Below, one piece after another: positions 1 through 8,300 of a DNA stretch of 64,000 nt. A program made the position numbers and the translations under genes. Position 1 is the first letter of the stretch. Every line of letters starts with the position of its first letter. This DNA is from Bacteroidales bacterium (GTDB lineage: Bacteria > Bacteroidota > Bacteroidia > Bacteroidales > Bacteroidaceae): contig SUXQ01000011.1 in the NCBI GenBank assembly GCA_015060905.1, positions 1 to 64,000 on the forward strand, written 5' to 3'. Below the pieces are notes generated by a model. It made no database searches and had not been told where the DNA came from. It saw only the letters and a program-made list of their open reading frames with translations.

Positions 1-1497
1 TACGTTTGTTGTTGTTGAGCCTGTGATAGTGTCGCTGCGGTTTATCATAAAGCCTTGAACGGTGCTAAGGCCGGGGAGGTAGTTTTCTGCATCTTCTTCG
101 GTGTCTGCTGTGAAGATGGGGATTATAGTCTCACCAAATTTGTTGTCGGCGTCAAAAGTTGCAATATTGTTCTTTACGCTTGTGTATTTTTTGTTCCATT
201 TTCCACCACCGGCTTCAAATACAAGGCGACGTGTGGGCTCTGTGGGTGTCAGACGACCTACGGGGTGTATGTGTCTATGGAACCACATTCCCAATCCGTA
301 GGGAACTTTAGGTGTGGGTGCAACTTCGTACCATCCGTTGCTACTACCGTTCCAACCGAGGTTGAAGTGGAAGAGGGCATTCATGTCATAACCGTCGCAT
401 ATGTATGAGTGGGCACCTCCACCTTCTGCCGATCCGGCTGCCCAGATGGGGCGTCCCTGACTAAGTTCGTCGGCGAGCATTGCGCGGTAAGCTTCATCGC
501 CTTTGTTTTTGTAGTTGCCGTAGTTGTCGCTAATATAGTCCTCGGCGTAGCTGAAATATTTTACCATCTCTTCGATATAAAGACCTGCTCCTGTTGAATG
601 GCCGTAACCAGCTCCGTTTGATATACCGCAGTGCATCATCAGACGTGCAATGGCTGTATCTTGTACTGCTCTAAGTGAGTCGTTGGTTGTTCGTGTGACA
701 CTCTCGTAACGGGGAAGCATGTTGTCCCAATCGTATGGGGGCTCTTTGTCGAAGTCTATACCCCATTTGTAACGGCCTGGAGTTTTTGTGTGGTTACCTT
801 TGTCGTCAAGGACATCTTTGTTTACAATACTGTCGTATCCGAATGTATAAATTTTGCTGCCTTTGGGACGTATGGGCCATTTCCAATAGCGCATGAGCAT
901 TGCTTGTGCTGTTTGGGTACATCCTGTTGCTGGATCGTAGGAACTTGTTGTGGTGTCGCCATTCTGGATTATAGTTTCTGTTATGATGGGGCACATTATG
1001 TTGTATGGACGGCCTTGGTTGTACTTTATTTCTCCAAGCAAAGGCTGTACATTCTTGCGCAATGCAAAATCACTTTTGAGGAATGCTTTTTCTGCTGCTC
1101 TTTTCTCGGCTTTTGACTCTTCGGGGTAGTCGGCCGCTTTTTTAGCGACTGCTGCGTAAAGATCGAGCCATGTTTGTGCTGCGGGAGGAGTGTCGTACAC
1201 GTCGAAGCAATCTTCGTTAGAATAGGCAAGAATGTCGCTCATGCCCTCTTGACCGCCGACAATGACAAAACCGCCATTTTGTGTGTCGTTGAAGATGTAG
1301 TAGGGTGTAATCTCTCCTGCTTTTTCGGCACGTACTTTGTTGATTTTTGCAGACTGGGTTATGTTGAAATTTTCATAACCGTTGTTTTGCATGAAGGCTT
1401 TGGCGATGGCTTCGGCCTCTGCTTCAGAGCGTTGCTGTGCTGCACCGGGCAACAATGTTGCTGATAACAACGCAAGTGAAAGTAAAAATTTTTTCAT
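1..1497 (-). CDS. C10 family (streptopain-like) cysteine peptidase, 3' end outside the window
   Basis: Secreted papain-fold cysteine protease with an N-terminal Spi-type inhibitory prodomain. The reading frame starts at 1497 (MKKFLLSLALLSATLLPGA, a signal peptide) and stays open to the window edge, giving 499 residues. The catalytic region is clear: PATGCTQTAQAM places the nucleophile at Cys193, and GGAHSYICDGYD places the histidine at His363, followed by FHFNLGWNGSSNGWY, the usual C10 Asn/Trp segment. The prodomain (about residues 20-150) contains the typical GGFVIVGG strand. Families of this type (streptopain, interpain, periodontain) are secreted, self-processing proteases of Bacteroidales and streptococci. 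The C-terminus, probably with a sorting or Ig-like domain, lies outside the window. Confident of the family; substrate unknown. Confidence 0.93.
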   Translation of the reverse strand, partial: MKKFLLSLALLSATLLPGAAQQRSEAEAEAIAKAFMQNNGYENFNITQSAKINKVRAEKAGEITPYYIFNDTQNGGFVIVGGQEGMSDILAYSNEDCFDVYDTPPAAQTWLDLYAAVAKKAADYPEESKAEKRAAEKAFLKSDFALRKNVQPLLGEIKYNQGRPYNIMCPIITETIIQNGDTTTSSYDPATGCTQTAQAMLMRYWKWPIRPKGSKIYTFGYDSIVNKDVLDDKGNHTKTPGRYKWGIDFDKEPPYDWDNMLPRYESVTRTTNDSLRAVQDTAIARLMMHCGISNGAGYGHSTGAGLYIEEMVKYFSYAEDYISDNYGNYKNKGDEAYRAMLADELSQGRPIWAAGSAEGGGAHSYICDGYDMNALFHFNLGWNGSSNGWYEVAPTPKVPYGLGMWFHRHIHPVGRLTPTEPTRRLVFEAGGGKWNKKYTSVKNNIATFDADNKFGETIIPIFTADTEEDAENYLPGLSTVQGFMINRSDTITGSTTTNV

Positions 1498-1554
1498 AAA
1501 TATAATATAAGTTGATTTTAATATATTTTAGTATATTCACAATTCTTCACGATA

Positions 1555-1562
1555 CAAAGGTA
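1555..1562 (-). promoter_or_regulatory. -7 promoter element (TACCTTTG) for the C10 peptidase gene
   Basis: TACCTTTG on the minus strand matches the Bacteroides -7 consensus TAnnTTTG about 58 bases before the start codon. No clear TTG is seen 19-20 bases further upstream. The rest of 1498-1756 is very AT-rich and shows no gene. Confidence 0.5.
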
Positions 1563-1756
1563 TGTAATATTTTAATATTAAAAAATCATTTTTTTATTTT
1601 ATGTATAGAAATAATGTTAAAAACCTGAAATAGATGTTTGTCTGTTGTACTTGCCGGGGTTGTAGTGTTTTTATTTTCTGTATTCTTTTATTGTGAAAGT
1701 GTTGTCTTTGTCGTTGCTTTTGCAAGGAAATATGTAAAATATTGTTTCCGGTGGCT

Positions 1757-1786
1757 TTGTAGGTACGAAAAAAAGTATTACCTTTG
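1757..1786 (+). promoter_or_regulatory. Bacteroides-type promoter for rpsP
   Basis: TTG (1757-1759), a 19-base spacer, then TACCTTTG (1779-1786): a consensus Bacteroides housekeeping promoter. Transcription would start near 1792, giving a leader of about 50 bases. This also shows that in-frame codons upstream of 1845 are not translated. Confidence 0.8.
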
Positions 1787-1844
1787 CACCGCCGATACGA
1801 GATATTGGCTAACTCTAATCATTAACCCATTAATAATTAAACAA

Positions 1845-2384
1845 ATGGCAACAAAAATCAGATTGCAGAGAAGAGGTCGCAAACACTATGCGTTCTACTC
1901 AATTGTAATTGCAGATTCGAGATCTCCACGTGATGGAAAGTTTACTGAGAAAATCGGTACTTACAACCCCAACACCAATCCCGCAACAGTTGATATCAAC
2001 TTCGAGCGTGCATTGTATTGGGTAAACACCGGTGCTATCCCCACAGACACAGTTCGCAACATCTTGTCACGCGAGGGCGTTTACATGATGAAACACTTGC
2101 AGGGCGGTGTTAAGAAGGGTGCATTTGACGAGGCTGCTGCTCAGGCTAAATTCGAGGCTTGGAAGAACAGCAAAGTTAATGCTCTTAACAGCATCAAAAC
2201 AAAAGATGAGCAGGCTAAGGCTGAGTTGAAAAAGGCTCGTTTCGAGGCTGAGAAAGAGGCTAATGCTGCTATTGCTAAGAAAGTGGCTGATAAAAAAGCT
2301 GCTGAGGCATTGGCAAAAGCTGAGGCTGAGGCTGCTGCCGCTGCTGAGAATGCAGAGGCAACAGAGCCCGCTGCTGAGGCTTAA
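1845..2384 (+). CDS. rpsP: 30S ribosomal protein S16 with long C-terminal extension
   Basis: Small-subunit ribosomal protein S16 (179 residues). The first ~85 residues are the conserved S16 fold ([20 protein letters not shown], then [20 protein letters not shown]). S16 is usually 80-90 residues; here a further ~90 residues form a Lys/Ala/Glu-rich, probably helical tail ending in repeated EAEAAAAAE-like blocks, as is usual in Bacteroidota. The start at 1845 is chosen because the S16 homology begins there and the promoter lies at 1757-1786; an in-frame extension back to 1638 would precede the transcription start. No Shine-Dalgarno sequence, only an A-rich leader. Convergent with clpB, with a shared terminator between. 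Confidence 0.97.
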   Translation: MATKIRLQRRGRKHYAFYSIVIADSRSPRDGKFTEKIGTYNPNTNPATVDINFERALYWVNTGAIPTDTVRNILSREGVYMMKHLQGGVKKGAFDEAAAQAKFEAWKNSKVNALNSIKTKDEQAKAELKKARFEAEKEANAAIAKKVADKKAAEALAKAEAEAAAAAENAEATEPAAEA

Positions 2385-2411
2385 TAGTCAGGCAGTTTTT
2401 CTTTACAGCTC

Positions 2412-2455
2412 ATACAATATAAAAGCCGTCCATTCGGACGGCTTTTATATTGTAT
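2412..2455. terminator. Bidirectional terminator between rpsP and clpB
   Basis: Perfect 20-base-pair stem (2412-2431 with 2436-2455), loop ATTC, A-rich on the left and T-rich on the right, so it can serve both convergent genes. Confidence 0.92.
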
Positions 2456-2465
2456 ATAAGTTTAC

Positions 2466-5054
2466 TTAATTTTTAAATATCAAATTTCCATTATCGCTAT
2501 CGACTGTAACAGTGTGGTTGCGGTCGATAATGCCTGCAATCAGTTGTTTGGAAAGATCGTTCAGCAGGTAGCGTTGCAAGGCTCTCTTTATCGGTCGTGC
2601 ACCAAACTGCGGGTCGAACCCTGTCTCGGCAAGCGTGCTTATTGCCTTGTCGGTAACGTGAAGGTTTACACCATTCTCACTCAAGCGTTTGCATATGTCT
2701 GCTACTTGTAAACGTACAATCTGCTCAATCTCCTCTTTGTTTAATGGGGTAAACATTATTGTTTCGTCTATTCTGTTCAGAAATTCGGGACGTATGGTCT
2801 TTTTCAACATTTCCAACAGGTTGCTTTTTGTCTCTTCGATAATCGCGTCGTGATTATTGTCGTTTATTTTTTCAAACTGCTCCTGTATGTAGCTGCTGCC
2901 CAAATTGCTTGTCATTATAATTATGGTGTTTTTAAAATTCACCACTCGTCCTTTATTGTCGGTCAGACGGCCGTCGTCGAGCACTTGCAACAGAATGTTG
3001 AATACGTCCGGGTGGGCCTTTTCAATTTCGTCGAAAAGTACCACTGAGTAGGGCTTTCTTCTGACAGCTTCGGTCAGTTGTCCGCCTTCGTCGTATCCTA
3101 CGTACCCCGGAGGGGCGCCTATGAGACGCGAAACTGAGAATTTTTCTTGATACTCGCTCATGTCTATTCGCGTCATCATTGTGTCGTCGTTGAACAGATA
3201 GGCGGCGAGTGCCTTTGCCAATTCTGTCTTTCCTACTCCGGTTGTGCCCAGGAAGATGAACGACCCGATGGGGCGTTTGGGGTCTTGAAGGCCTGCGCGG
3301 CTTCGGCGAACAGCGTCGCTGACGGCGGCAATGGCCTCTTCTTGTCCAATGACGCGTTTGTGCAATTCTTCTTCGAGCGCCAATAGTTTCATGCTTTCAC
3401 TTTGCATCATTTTGCTTACGGGGATTCCTGTCCAGCGTGATACGACGTCTGCAATATCCTCGGCGGTGACAACCTCTTTTATCATGGCGTTCCCACCTTG
3501 AGTTTCGTGGAGTGTCTTTTCTGTTTCGGCGATTCTGTCGTTAAGTTCTTTCAGTTTACCGTAGCGAATTTCGGCTACAAGGCCGTAGTTTCCTTCGCGC
3601 TCGGCTCTGTCGGCTTGTTGCTTGAGCTCTTCAATCTGTTGCTTGTCATTCTGAATGAGGTTGGCAAGCTCTTTTTCGTGCTGCCATTTTGCACGCTGGT
3701 TTTTCTCTTTTTCCTTAAGTTCGGATATCTCTTCGCTTAGTTGTGCGAGTTTATTTTCGTCTTTTTCGCGCTTGATTGCTTCGCGCTCAATTTCAAGCTG
3801 TTTGATGTGACGCGAAATTTCGTCAAGCTCTTCGGGCAGGGAATTGCGCTCCATGCGCAGCTTGGCGGCTGCTTCGTCGATAAGGTCTATGGCCTTGTCG
3901 GGCAGGAAGCGTTCGGTGATGTATCTGTCGCTGAGATTGACGGCGGCTATCAGTGCATCATCCTGTATGCTTACCTTGTGGTGACTCTCGTAGCGTTCTT
4001 TCAGTCCGCGCAGTATGGAAATTGTGCTCATCTTGTCCGGCTCGTTTACTACGACTGACTGGAAGCGGCGCTCGAGGGCCTTGTCTTTTTCGAAATATTT
4101 TTGATATTCATCGAGTGTGGTTGCGCCTATCGAGCGTAATTCGCCTCGTGCAAGGTCGGGCTTCAGAATGTTTGCAGCGTCCATTGCTCCTTCGCTTTTT
4201 CCTGCGCCGACGAGGGTGTGTATTTCGTCGATGAAAAGTATTATGTTTCCTTCGGATTTTAGTACTTCATTGACGACTGCCTTCAAGCGCTCTTCGAATT
4301 CTCCTTTGTACTTTGCGCCGGCAACGAGGGCTCCCATGTCCAATGAGTATATCTGCTTGTCGCGCAGATTCTCGGGAATGTCGCCCCGGACGATGCGGTG
4401 GGCGAGTCCTTCGACGATGGCTGTTTTTCCTGTTCCCGGCTCGCCTATGAGTATGGGGTTGTTTTTTGTGCGTCGGCTCAATATTTGTAATATGCGGCGA
4501 ATTTCGTCGTCGCGGCCGATGACCGGGTCGAGCTTTCCGCTTCGTGCAGCTTCGTTCAGGTTTATCGCATATTTGCTGAGCGATTGGTAGCTCTCCTCGG
4601 CAGTTTGCGATGTTACTTTCTCGCCTTTGCGCAGTTCGTTGATGGCGGCTTTAAGCTCTTTTTCGCCGACGCCTGCCTCTTTCAGGATTTTCGATGCTGT
4701 GCTGTTTACGGTGAGCAGGGCGAGGAACAGCGGCTCTAACGATACATATTCGTCGCCTTGTTGCTTGGCGTAGTCTGCGGCTTTTGTGAGTATTTCGTTA
4801 CTCTCGCGGCTGAGGTAGGGCTCGCCGCCTGATACTTTGGGCAGACTTTTTTCGGCTTTTTCTGCCTGCTCTTTTATCTGTTGGATGTTTGCTCCTGTTT
4901 TATGCAGAAGAAACATACTCACTTGTTCGCCTACATTGATAATGGCGTTTAGGATGTGTACAGGCTCTATGGCTTGCTGTCCTAATGATTGTACTCGGCT
5001 GATTGCGGCCTGTACTGTCTCTTGTGCTTTAATTGTAAATTTGTTGAAGTTCAT
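2466..5054 (-). CDS. clpB: ATP-dependent chaperone ClpB (protein disaggregase)
   Basis: Hsp100 disaggregase, 862 residues, the normal length. It forms cytoplasmic hexamers that thread aggregated proteins with help from DnaK. Visible domains: Clp N-domain (residues 1-145), first AAA+ module with Walker A GEPGTGKT near residue 205 and Walker [15 protein letters not shown], a long coiled-coil middle domain (about 410-530, rich in Glu/Lys/Gln), second AAA+ module with GTTGVGKT near 608 and [14 protein letters not shown], and the ClpB C-terminal domain. The [10 protein letters not shown] pore-loop motif is present. Upstream of the ATG there is an unusually good Shine-Dalgarno (AAAGGAG about 8 bases before the start), uncommon in this genome. 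No CIRCE element was found upstream. Confidence 0.98.
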   Translation of the reverse strand: MNFNKFTIKAQETVQAAISRVQSLGQQAIEPVHILNAIINVGEQVSMFLLHKTGANIQQIKEQAEKAEKSLPKVSGGEPYLSRESNEILTKAADYAKQQGDEYVSLEPLFLALLTVNSTASKILKEAGVGEKELKAAINELRKGEKVTSQTAEESYQSLSKYAINLNEAARSGKLDPVIGRDDEIRRILQILSRRTKNNPILIGEPGTGKTAIVEGLAHRIVRGDIPENLRDKQIYSLDMGALVAGAKYKGEFEERLKAVVNEVLKSEGNIILFIDEIHTLVGAGKSEGAMDAANILKPDLARGELRSIGATTLDEYQKYFEKDKALERRFQSVVVNEPDKMSTISILRGLKERYESHHKVSIQDDALIAAVNLSDRYITERFLPDKAIDLIDEAAAKLRMERNSLPEELDEISRHIKQLEIEREAIKREKDENKLAQLSEEISELKEKEKNQRAKWQHEKELANLIQNDKQQIEELKQQADRAEREGNYGLVAEIRYGKLKELNDRIAETEKTLHETQGGNAMIKEVVTAEDIADVVSRWTGIPVSKMMQSESMKLLALEEELHKRVIGQEEAIAAVSDAVRRSRAGLQDPKRPIGSFIFLGTTGVGKTELAKALAAYLFNDDTMMTRIDMSEYQEKFSVSRLIGAPPGYVGYDEGGQLTEAVRRKPYSVVLFDEIEKAHPDVFNILLQVLDDGRLTDNKGRVVNFKNTIIIMTSNLGSSYIQEQFEKINDNNHDAIIEETKSNLLEMLKKTIRPEFLNRIDETIMFTPLNKEEIEQIVRLQVADICKRLSENGVNLHVTDKAISTLAETGFDPQFGARPIKRALQRYLLNDLSKQLIAGIIDRNHTVTVDSDNGNLIFKN

Positions 5055-5103
5055 ATTTTAATCTCCTTTCGATTGAATATGAACAAATAGCGAGCCAATT
5101 AAG

Positions 5104-5150
5104 TTTTTAGCGACAAAATGACATACAAGCTGTCATTTTGTCGCTAAAAA
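5104..5150 (-). terminator. Strong hairpin after nadE
   Basis: Perfect 20-base-pair stem (5104-5123 with 5131-5150) with a 7-base loop, lying just past the nadE stop and before clpB. There is no extra U-run beyond the stem, but the arm itself begins or ends in five T/A pairs. Most likely the nadE terminator; since it also lies in the clpB upstream region, a regulatory role cannot be excluded. Confidence 0.7.
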
Positions 5151-5173
5151 CCTTGCTTATTGTTGAAATTTTA

Positions 5174-7102
5174 TTAAAGTGCGTCGCATTCGGCGAGCCA
5201 CAGGGTGCTGCATGCGTCGGTGGGCATTTTCCAATCGCCGCGCGGGCTGAGGCTGCAACTGCCTACTTTGGGGCCGTCGGGCATGCACGAGCGTTTGAAT
5301 TGTTGTGCAAAGAAGCGTCGGCAGCAGGTTGTGAGCCATTTTTTTATTGTTTCTTTGTCGTATGTGCCCTCAAATGCTTGTGTGGCAAGATAGAATATTT
5401 TTGCGGGGCTGTAGCCGTTGCATATTATATTATAAAGGAAAAAGTCGTGTAGTTCGTAGGGGCCTACAAGGTCTTCTGTCTTTTGTTTGATGTTGCCCTT
5501 TTCGTCGGCGGGTATAAGCTCGGGGGATATTGGGGTGTCTACAATGTCGAGCAGGGTGGTGCGTATAGTTTCGTTGCTGTTGCTCTGTGCTATATGCTTG
5601 ACTATGTGCTTGATGAGTGTTTTTGGGACGGATGCGTTTACTCCGTACATGCTCATGTGGTCGCCGTTGTATGTTGCCCATCCGAGTGCAAGCTCCGATA
5701 GGTCACCGGTGCCTACAACAAGGCCGTTTCTCTGGTTGGCAATGTCCATGAGTATCTGTGTACGTTCGCGTGCCTGTGAATTTTCGTAGGTAATATCGTG
5801 CTTGGTTGCGTCGTGCTCAATGTCCTTGAAGTGTTGTATGCAGGCCTCCTTTATGGAAATTTCGCGTATGGTTGTGCCGAGGTTTTTCATCAGCTCTATG
5901 GCGTTGTTGTATGTTCGGTCGGTTGTTCCGAATCCGGGCATTGTTACGGCGATAATTTCTTTGTGCTCTTTGTTCAGAAGGTCAAAGGCGCGGGCGGTAA
6001 CAAGCAGGGCGAGCGTTGAGTCGAGTCCGCCTGATATTCCTATTACGCATGTTGCTGCGTGTGTGTGTGCTATGCGTTTGGCAAGTCCCGCAGCCTGAAT
6101 ATTGAATATCTCTTCGCAGCGCTCGGGTAGTTCCTTGCCTTGCGGAATGAATGGCGATGGGTCTGTTTTTCGTGTCAGTCGGTCGAGTGTTTTTGCTTTT
6201 TTGTTGATAAAAGTTTCGTGAACTTCTATGTTACTGTACTCTTCGCTCGTCTCTCTAAAGGTTGTATTGTTCATGCGGCGGAAGCGCAACTTTTCTACGT
6301 CAATTTCGGATATTATAAGCCGGCTCTCTGTCGAGAAACGTTTGCTATTGTTTATTATTTTGCCATTTTCGGCAATGAGTGCGTTTCCTGCAAATACTGT
6401 GTCGCCCGAGGATTCTCCGTATCCGCAGCTTGAGTATATGTATCCGCTTATCGAGCGTGCGCTCTGTTGCTTGCATTGCTCTTTAAGTGAGTCGTACTTT
6501 CCTGCTGTTTCGCAGTTTGCTGCCGGTGAGAATATAATTTCCGCGCCTTTTGCTGCCAATATACTGCCCGGTGAGATTGTTGCATTAAAATCCTCGCCAA
6601 TTTCTATGGCGAATGTGTAATCTGTCGTGCGGAAAAGTTGTTGTTTGTTTATGTTTACCGTTTGATTGCACAGTGTTACGGTCGCATTTTCGGGTAGGAA
6701 TTTTGATGATGCGAACCATCTTTTCTCTGTGTATCCTTGATGGTTGCAGATATATTTTTTAGGTACAATGCCTACAATTTCGCCTCGCCATAGGACAACT
6801 GCGCAGTCGAGCAGTGTGCTGTTGTATGCAACGGGCACTCCTGCGATTATTATAGTTTCGCAGTTTTTCGTTGATTCGAGCAGTGTGGCGAGTGCTTTTT
6901 CGGCTCCTTTTATAATCGTAGGCTGCAGGAAAAGGTCGCCGCAACTGTATGAGGTTATTCCTAATTCCGGAAAAAGAATTATTTCCACATTGTTTTTTTC
7001 AGCCTCAGCAATAAGAGGAAGCATTTTCTCAATGTTGTATGCGCAATCGGCCACTCGTAACGAGGGTATTGCTGCCGCCACTTTTATATATCCGTAACTC
7101 AT
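5174..7102 (-). CDS. nadE: NAD+ synthetase, two-domain (CN-hydrolase + NAD synthase), glutaminase Cys replaced
   Basis: Last step of NAD biosynthesis: amidation of deamido-NAD. 642 residues: nitrilase-type glutaminase domain (1-290) and ATP-dependent NAD synthase domain (320-642) with the PP-loop SGGLDS at residues 357-362. In the glutaminase domain the catalytic Glu (FPELG, Glu46) and Lys (VPKKY, Lys115 or 116) are present. The position of the nucleophile, normally EICEDLW, reads EIGEDFN (codon GGC at 6596-6598, Gly169). The surrounding motif is also altered, so this copy may depend on free ammonia or on another amidotransferase. Synthase-domain identity is certain; loss of glutaminase activity is inference from family motifs. 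Confidence 0.94.
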   Translation of the reverse strand: MSYGYIKVAAAIPSLRVADCAYNIEKMLPLIAEAEKNNVEIILFPELGITSYSCGDLFLQPTIIKGAEKALATLLESTKNCETIIIAGVPVAYNSTLLDCAVVLWRGEIVGIVPKKYICNHQGYTEKRWFASSKFLPENATVTLCNQTVNINKQQLFRTTDYTFAIEIGEDFNATISPGSILAAKGAEIIFSPAANCETAGKYDSLKEQCKQQSARSISGYIYSSCGYGESSGDTVFAGNALIAENGKIINNSKRFSTESRLIISEIDVEKLRFRRMNNTTFRETSEEYSNIEVHETFINKKAKTLDRLTRKTDPSPFIPQGKELPERCEEIFNIQAAGLAKRIAHTHAATCVIGISGGLDSTLALLVTARAFDLLNKEHKEIIAVTMPGFGTTDRTYNNAIELMKNLGTTIREISIKEACIQHFKDIEHDATKHDITYENSQARERTQILMDIANQRNGLVVGTGDLSELALGWATYNGDHMSMYGVNASVPKTLIKHIVKHIAQSNSNETIRTTLLDIVDTPISPELIPADEKGNIKQKTEDLVGPYELHDFFLYNIICNGYSPAKIFYLATQAFEGTYDKETIKKWLTTCCRRFFAQQFKRSCMPDGPKVGSCSLSPRGDWKMPTDACSTLWLAECDAL

Positions 7103-7198
7103 TATATATATAAATAAGGTGTAAATTATTCCTATGCTGCAAATTTCTTACAAAAAATACTTTATAGCAAAAAAAAATAAAAAAAAGTGCGAGAAAAT

Positions 7199-7229
7199 TT
7201 GCATAATAATTAAAATGATTATAAATTTG
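7199..7229 (+). promoter_or_regulatory. Promoter with overlapping PerR-box-like operator
   Basis: TTG (7199-7201), 20-base spacer, TAAATTTG (7222-7229). Between and overlapping these, 7210-7224 reads TTAAAATGATTATAA, which differs from the Bacillus PerR box (TTATAATnATTATAA) at one position. It sits where a bound repressor would block RNA polymerase, directly before the PerR-like gene, so autoregulation with derepression by peroxide is the natural reading. Confidence 0.72.
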
Positions 7230-7251
7230 CAACGAGTTTAAAAGATGGCTG

Positions 7252-7668
7252 ATGAAGAAATATACAACAATAGAACTAAGAACCGAACTTGAAAATGCCG
7301 GGATAAGGGCAACCGCTCAGCGTATTGCAATTTTAGGTTTCATGCGTGAAAATCCTGTGCATCCTACAGCCGAGTTTGTGTATGAAGCGTTGCGCGACAA
7401 AGTAGGCTCGCTATCTTTGACAACAGTTTACAATACATTGCGACTTTTTGTAGAGCATGCTCTTGTAACGATGCTTACCATTGATGATACTTTTCGCTGT
7501 TTCGACGGAAATGTAGAGATGCACGCTCATTTGATGTGTCGCAACTGTAAAAAAATTATTGATATGCCGATGCCAAAAGAGATTGCCGCTTTCCTCGATG
7601 GAATTGATAATTTTCAGGCAGATGAAGTTCAGTTGTATGTAAAAGGAATTTGTAAAGAATGTAAATAA
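7252..7668 (+). CDS. perR: Fur/PerR family transcriptional repressor
   Basis: Metal-dependent winged-helix repressor, 138 residues, normal length. The N-terminal DNA-binding domain includes RATAQRIAILGFMRENPVHP and the recognition segment SLTTVYNTLRLFVE; the C-terminal dimerisation domain has HAHLMCRNCKK and GICKECK, two CxxC pairs forming the structural zinc site. PerR is favoured over Fur because the next gene is a peroxide-scavenging rubrerythrin and a PerR-box-like palindrome lies in the promoter. The gap to rubrerythrin is 32 bases, so the two are probably co-transcribed. Sensor His/Asp residues cannot be fixed without an alignment. Confidence 0.9.
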   Translation: MKKYTTIELRTELENAGIRATAQRIAILGFMRENPVHPTAEFVYEALRDKVGSLSLTTVYNTLRLFVEHALVTMLTIDDTFRCFDGNVEMHAHLMCRNCKKIIDMPMPKEIAAFLDGIDNFQADEVQLYVKGICKECK

Positions 7669-7700
7669 GATAATTATAAACCGTTAAAATTGATATTATT

Positions 7701-8246
7701 ATGAAAAAGTTTATTTGTTCAGTATGTGGTTATGTTCATGAAGGTGATGCAGCTCCCGAAAGATGCCCTCAATGTAGAGTTCCTGCCGATAAGTTCAACG
7801 AACTTGTAGAAGGTAAGCTGGAATTTGTTCAAGAGCACGTTATCGGTGTAGCAAAGGGTTGTGACGACGAGATGATTAAAGACCTCAATGCTCATTTTAT
7901 GGGTGAGTGTACCGAAGTTGGTATGTATCTTGCAATGAGCCGTCAGGCCGACCGCGAGGGTTATCCCGAAATTGCCGAGGCTTTCAAACGCTATGCATGG
8001 GAAGAGGCTGAGCATGCTGCCAAGTTTGCCGAACTTCTTGGTGACGTTGTTTGGGATACAAAGACCAACCTCGAGAAACGTATGAATGCTGAGTCGGGTG
8101 CATGTGCCGATAAGTTCAGAATTGCTAAGCGTGCTAAACAGCTTGACCTCGATGCTATTCACGATACAGTTCACGAAATGTCTAAGGACGAGGCTCGTCA
8201 CGGTAAAGGTTTCGAGGGATTGTATAACAGATATTTCAAGAAGTAA
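7701..8246 (+). CDS. Reverse rubrerythrin (NADH peroxidase-type)
   Basis: Non-haem di-iron peroxidase that reduces hydrogen peroxide in the cytoplasm of anaerobes. 181 residues. The rubredoxin-like Cys4 iron site is N-terminal ([10 protein letters not shown] and [10 protein letters not shown]), followed by a ferritin-like four-helix domain with di-iron ligands in [20 protein letters not shown] and DEARHGKGF. This order is the reverse of classical rubrerythrin and is typical of Bacteroides and clostridial peroxidases. Second gene after the PerR-like regulator and probably under its control. A strong terminator follows. Confidence 0.93.
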   Translation: MKKFICSVCGYVHEGDAAPERCPQCRVPADKFNELVEGKLEFVQEHVIGVAKGCDDEMIKDLNAHFMGECTEVGMYLAMSRQADREGYPEIAEAFKRYAWEEAEHAAKFAELLGDVVWDTKTNLEKRMNAESGACADKFRIAKRAKQLDLDAIHDTVHEMSKDEARHGKGFEGLYNRYFKK

Positions 8247-8261
8247 TATACATTGTTCCAT

Positions 8262-8293
8262 AAAAAATCTCAGGCGTGAGCCTGAGATTTTTT
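8262..8293. terminator. Bidirectional terminator, rubrerythrin / DPP IV
   Basis: 14-base-pair stem (8262-8275 with 8280-8293), loop GTGA, A-run and T-run flanks. Serves convergent genes. Confidence 0.92.
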
Positions 8294-8300
8294 TTATGAA

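Noticed and set aside
1638-1844. In-frame N-terminal extension of rpsP
   Set aside because: Lies mostly upstream of the promoter and has no S16 similarity.
7719-8261. 180-codon minus-strand frame opposite rubrerythrin
   Set aside because: Shadow of a well-supported gene.
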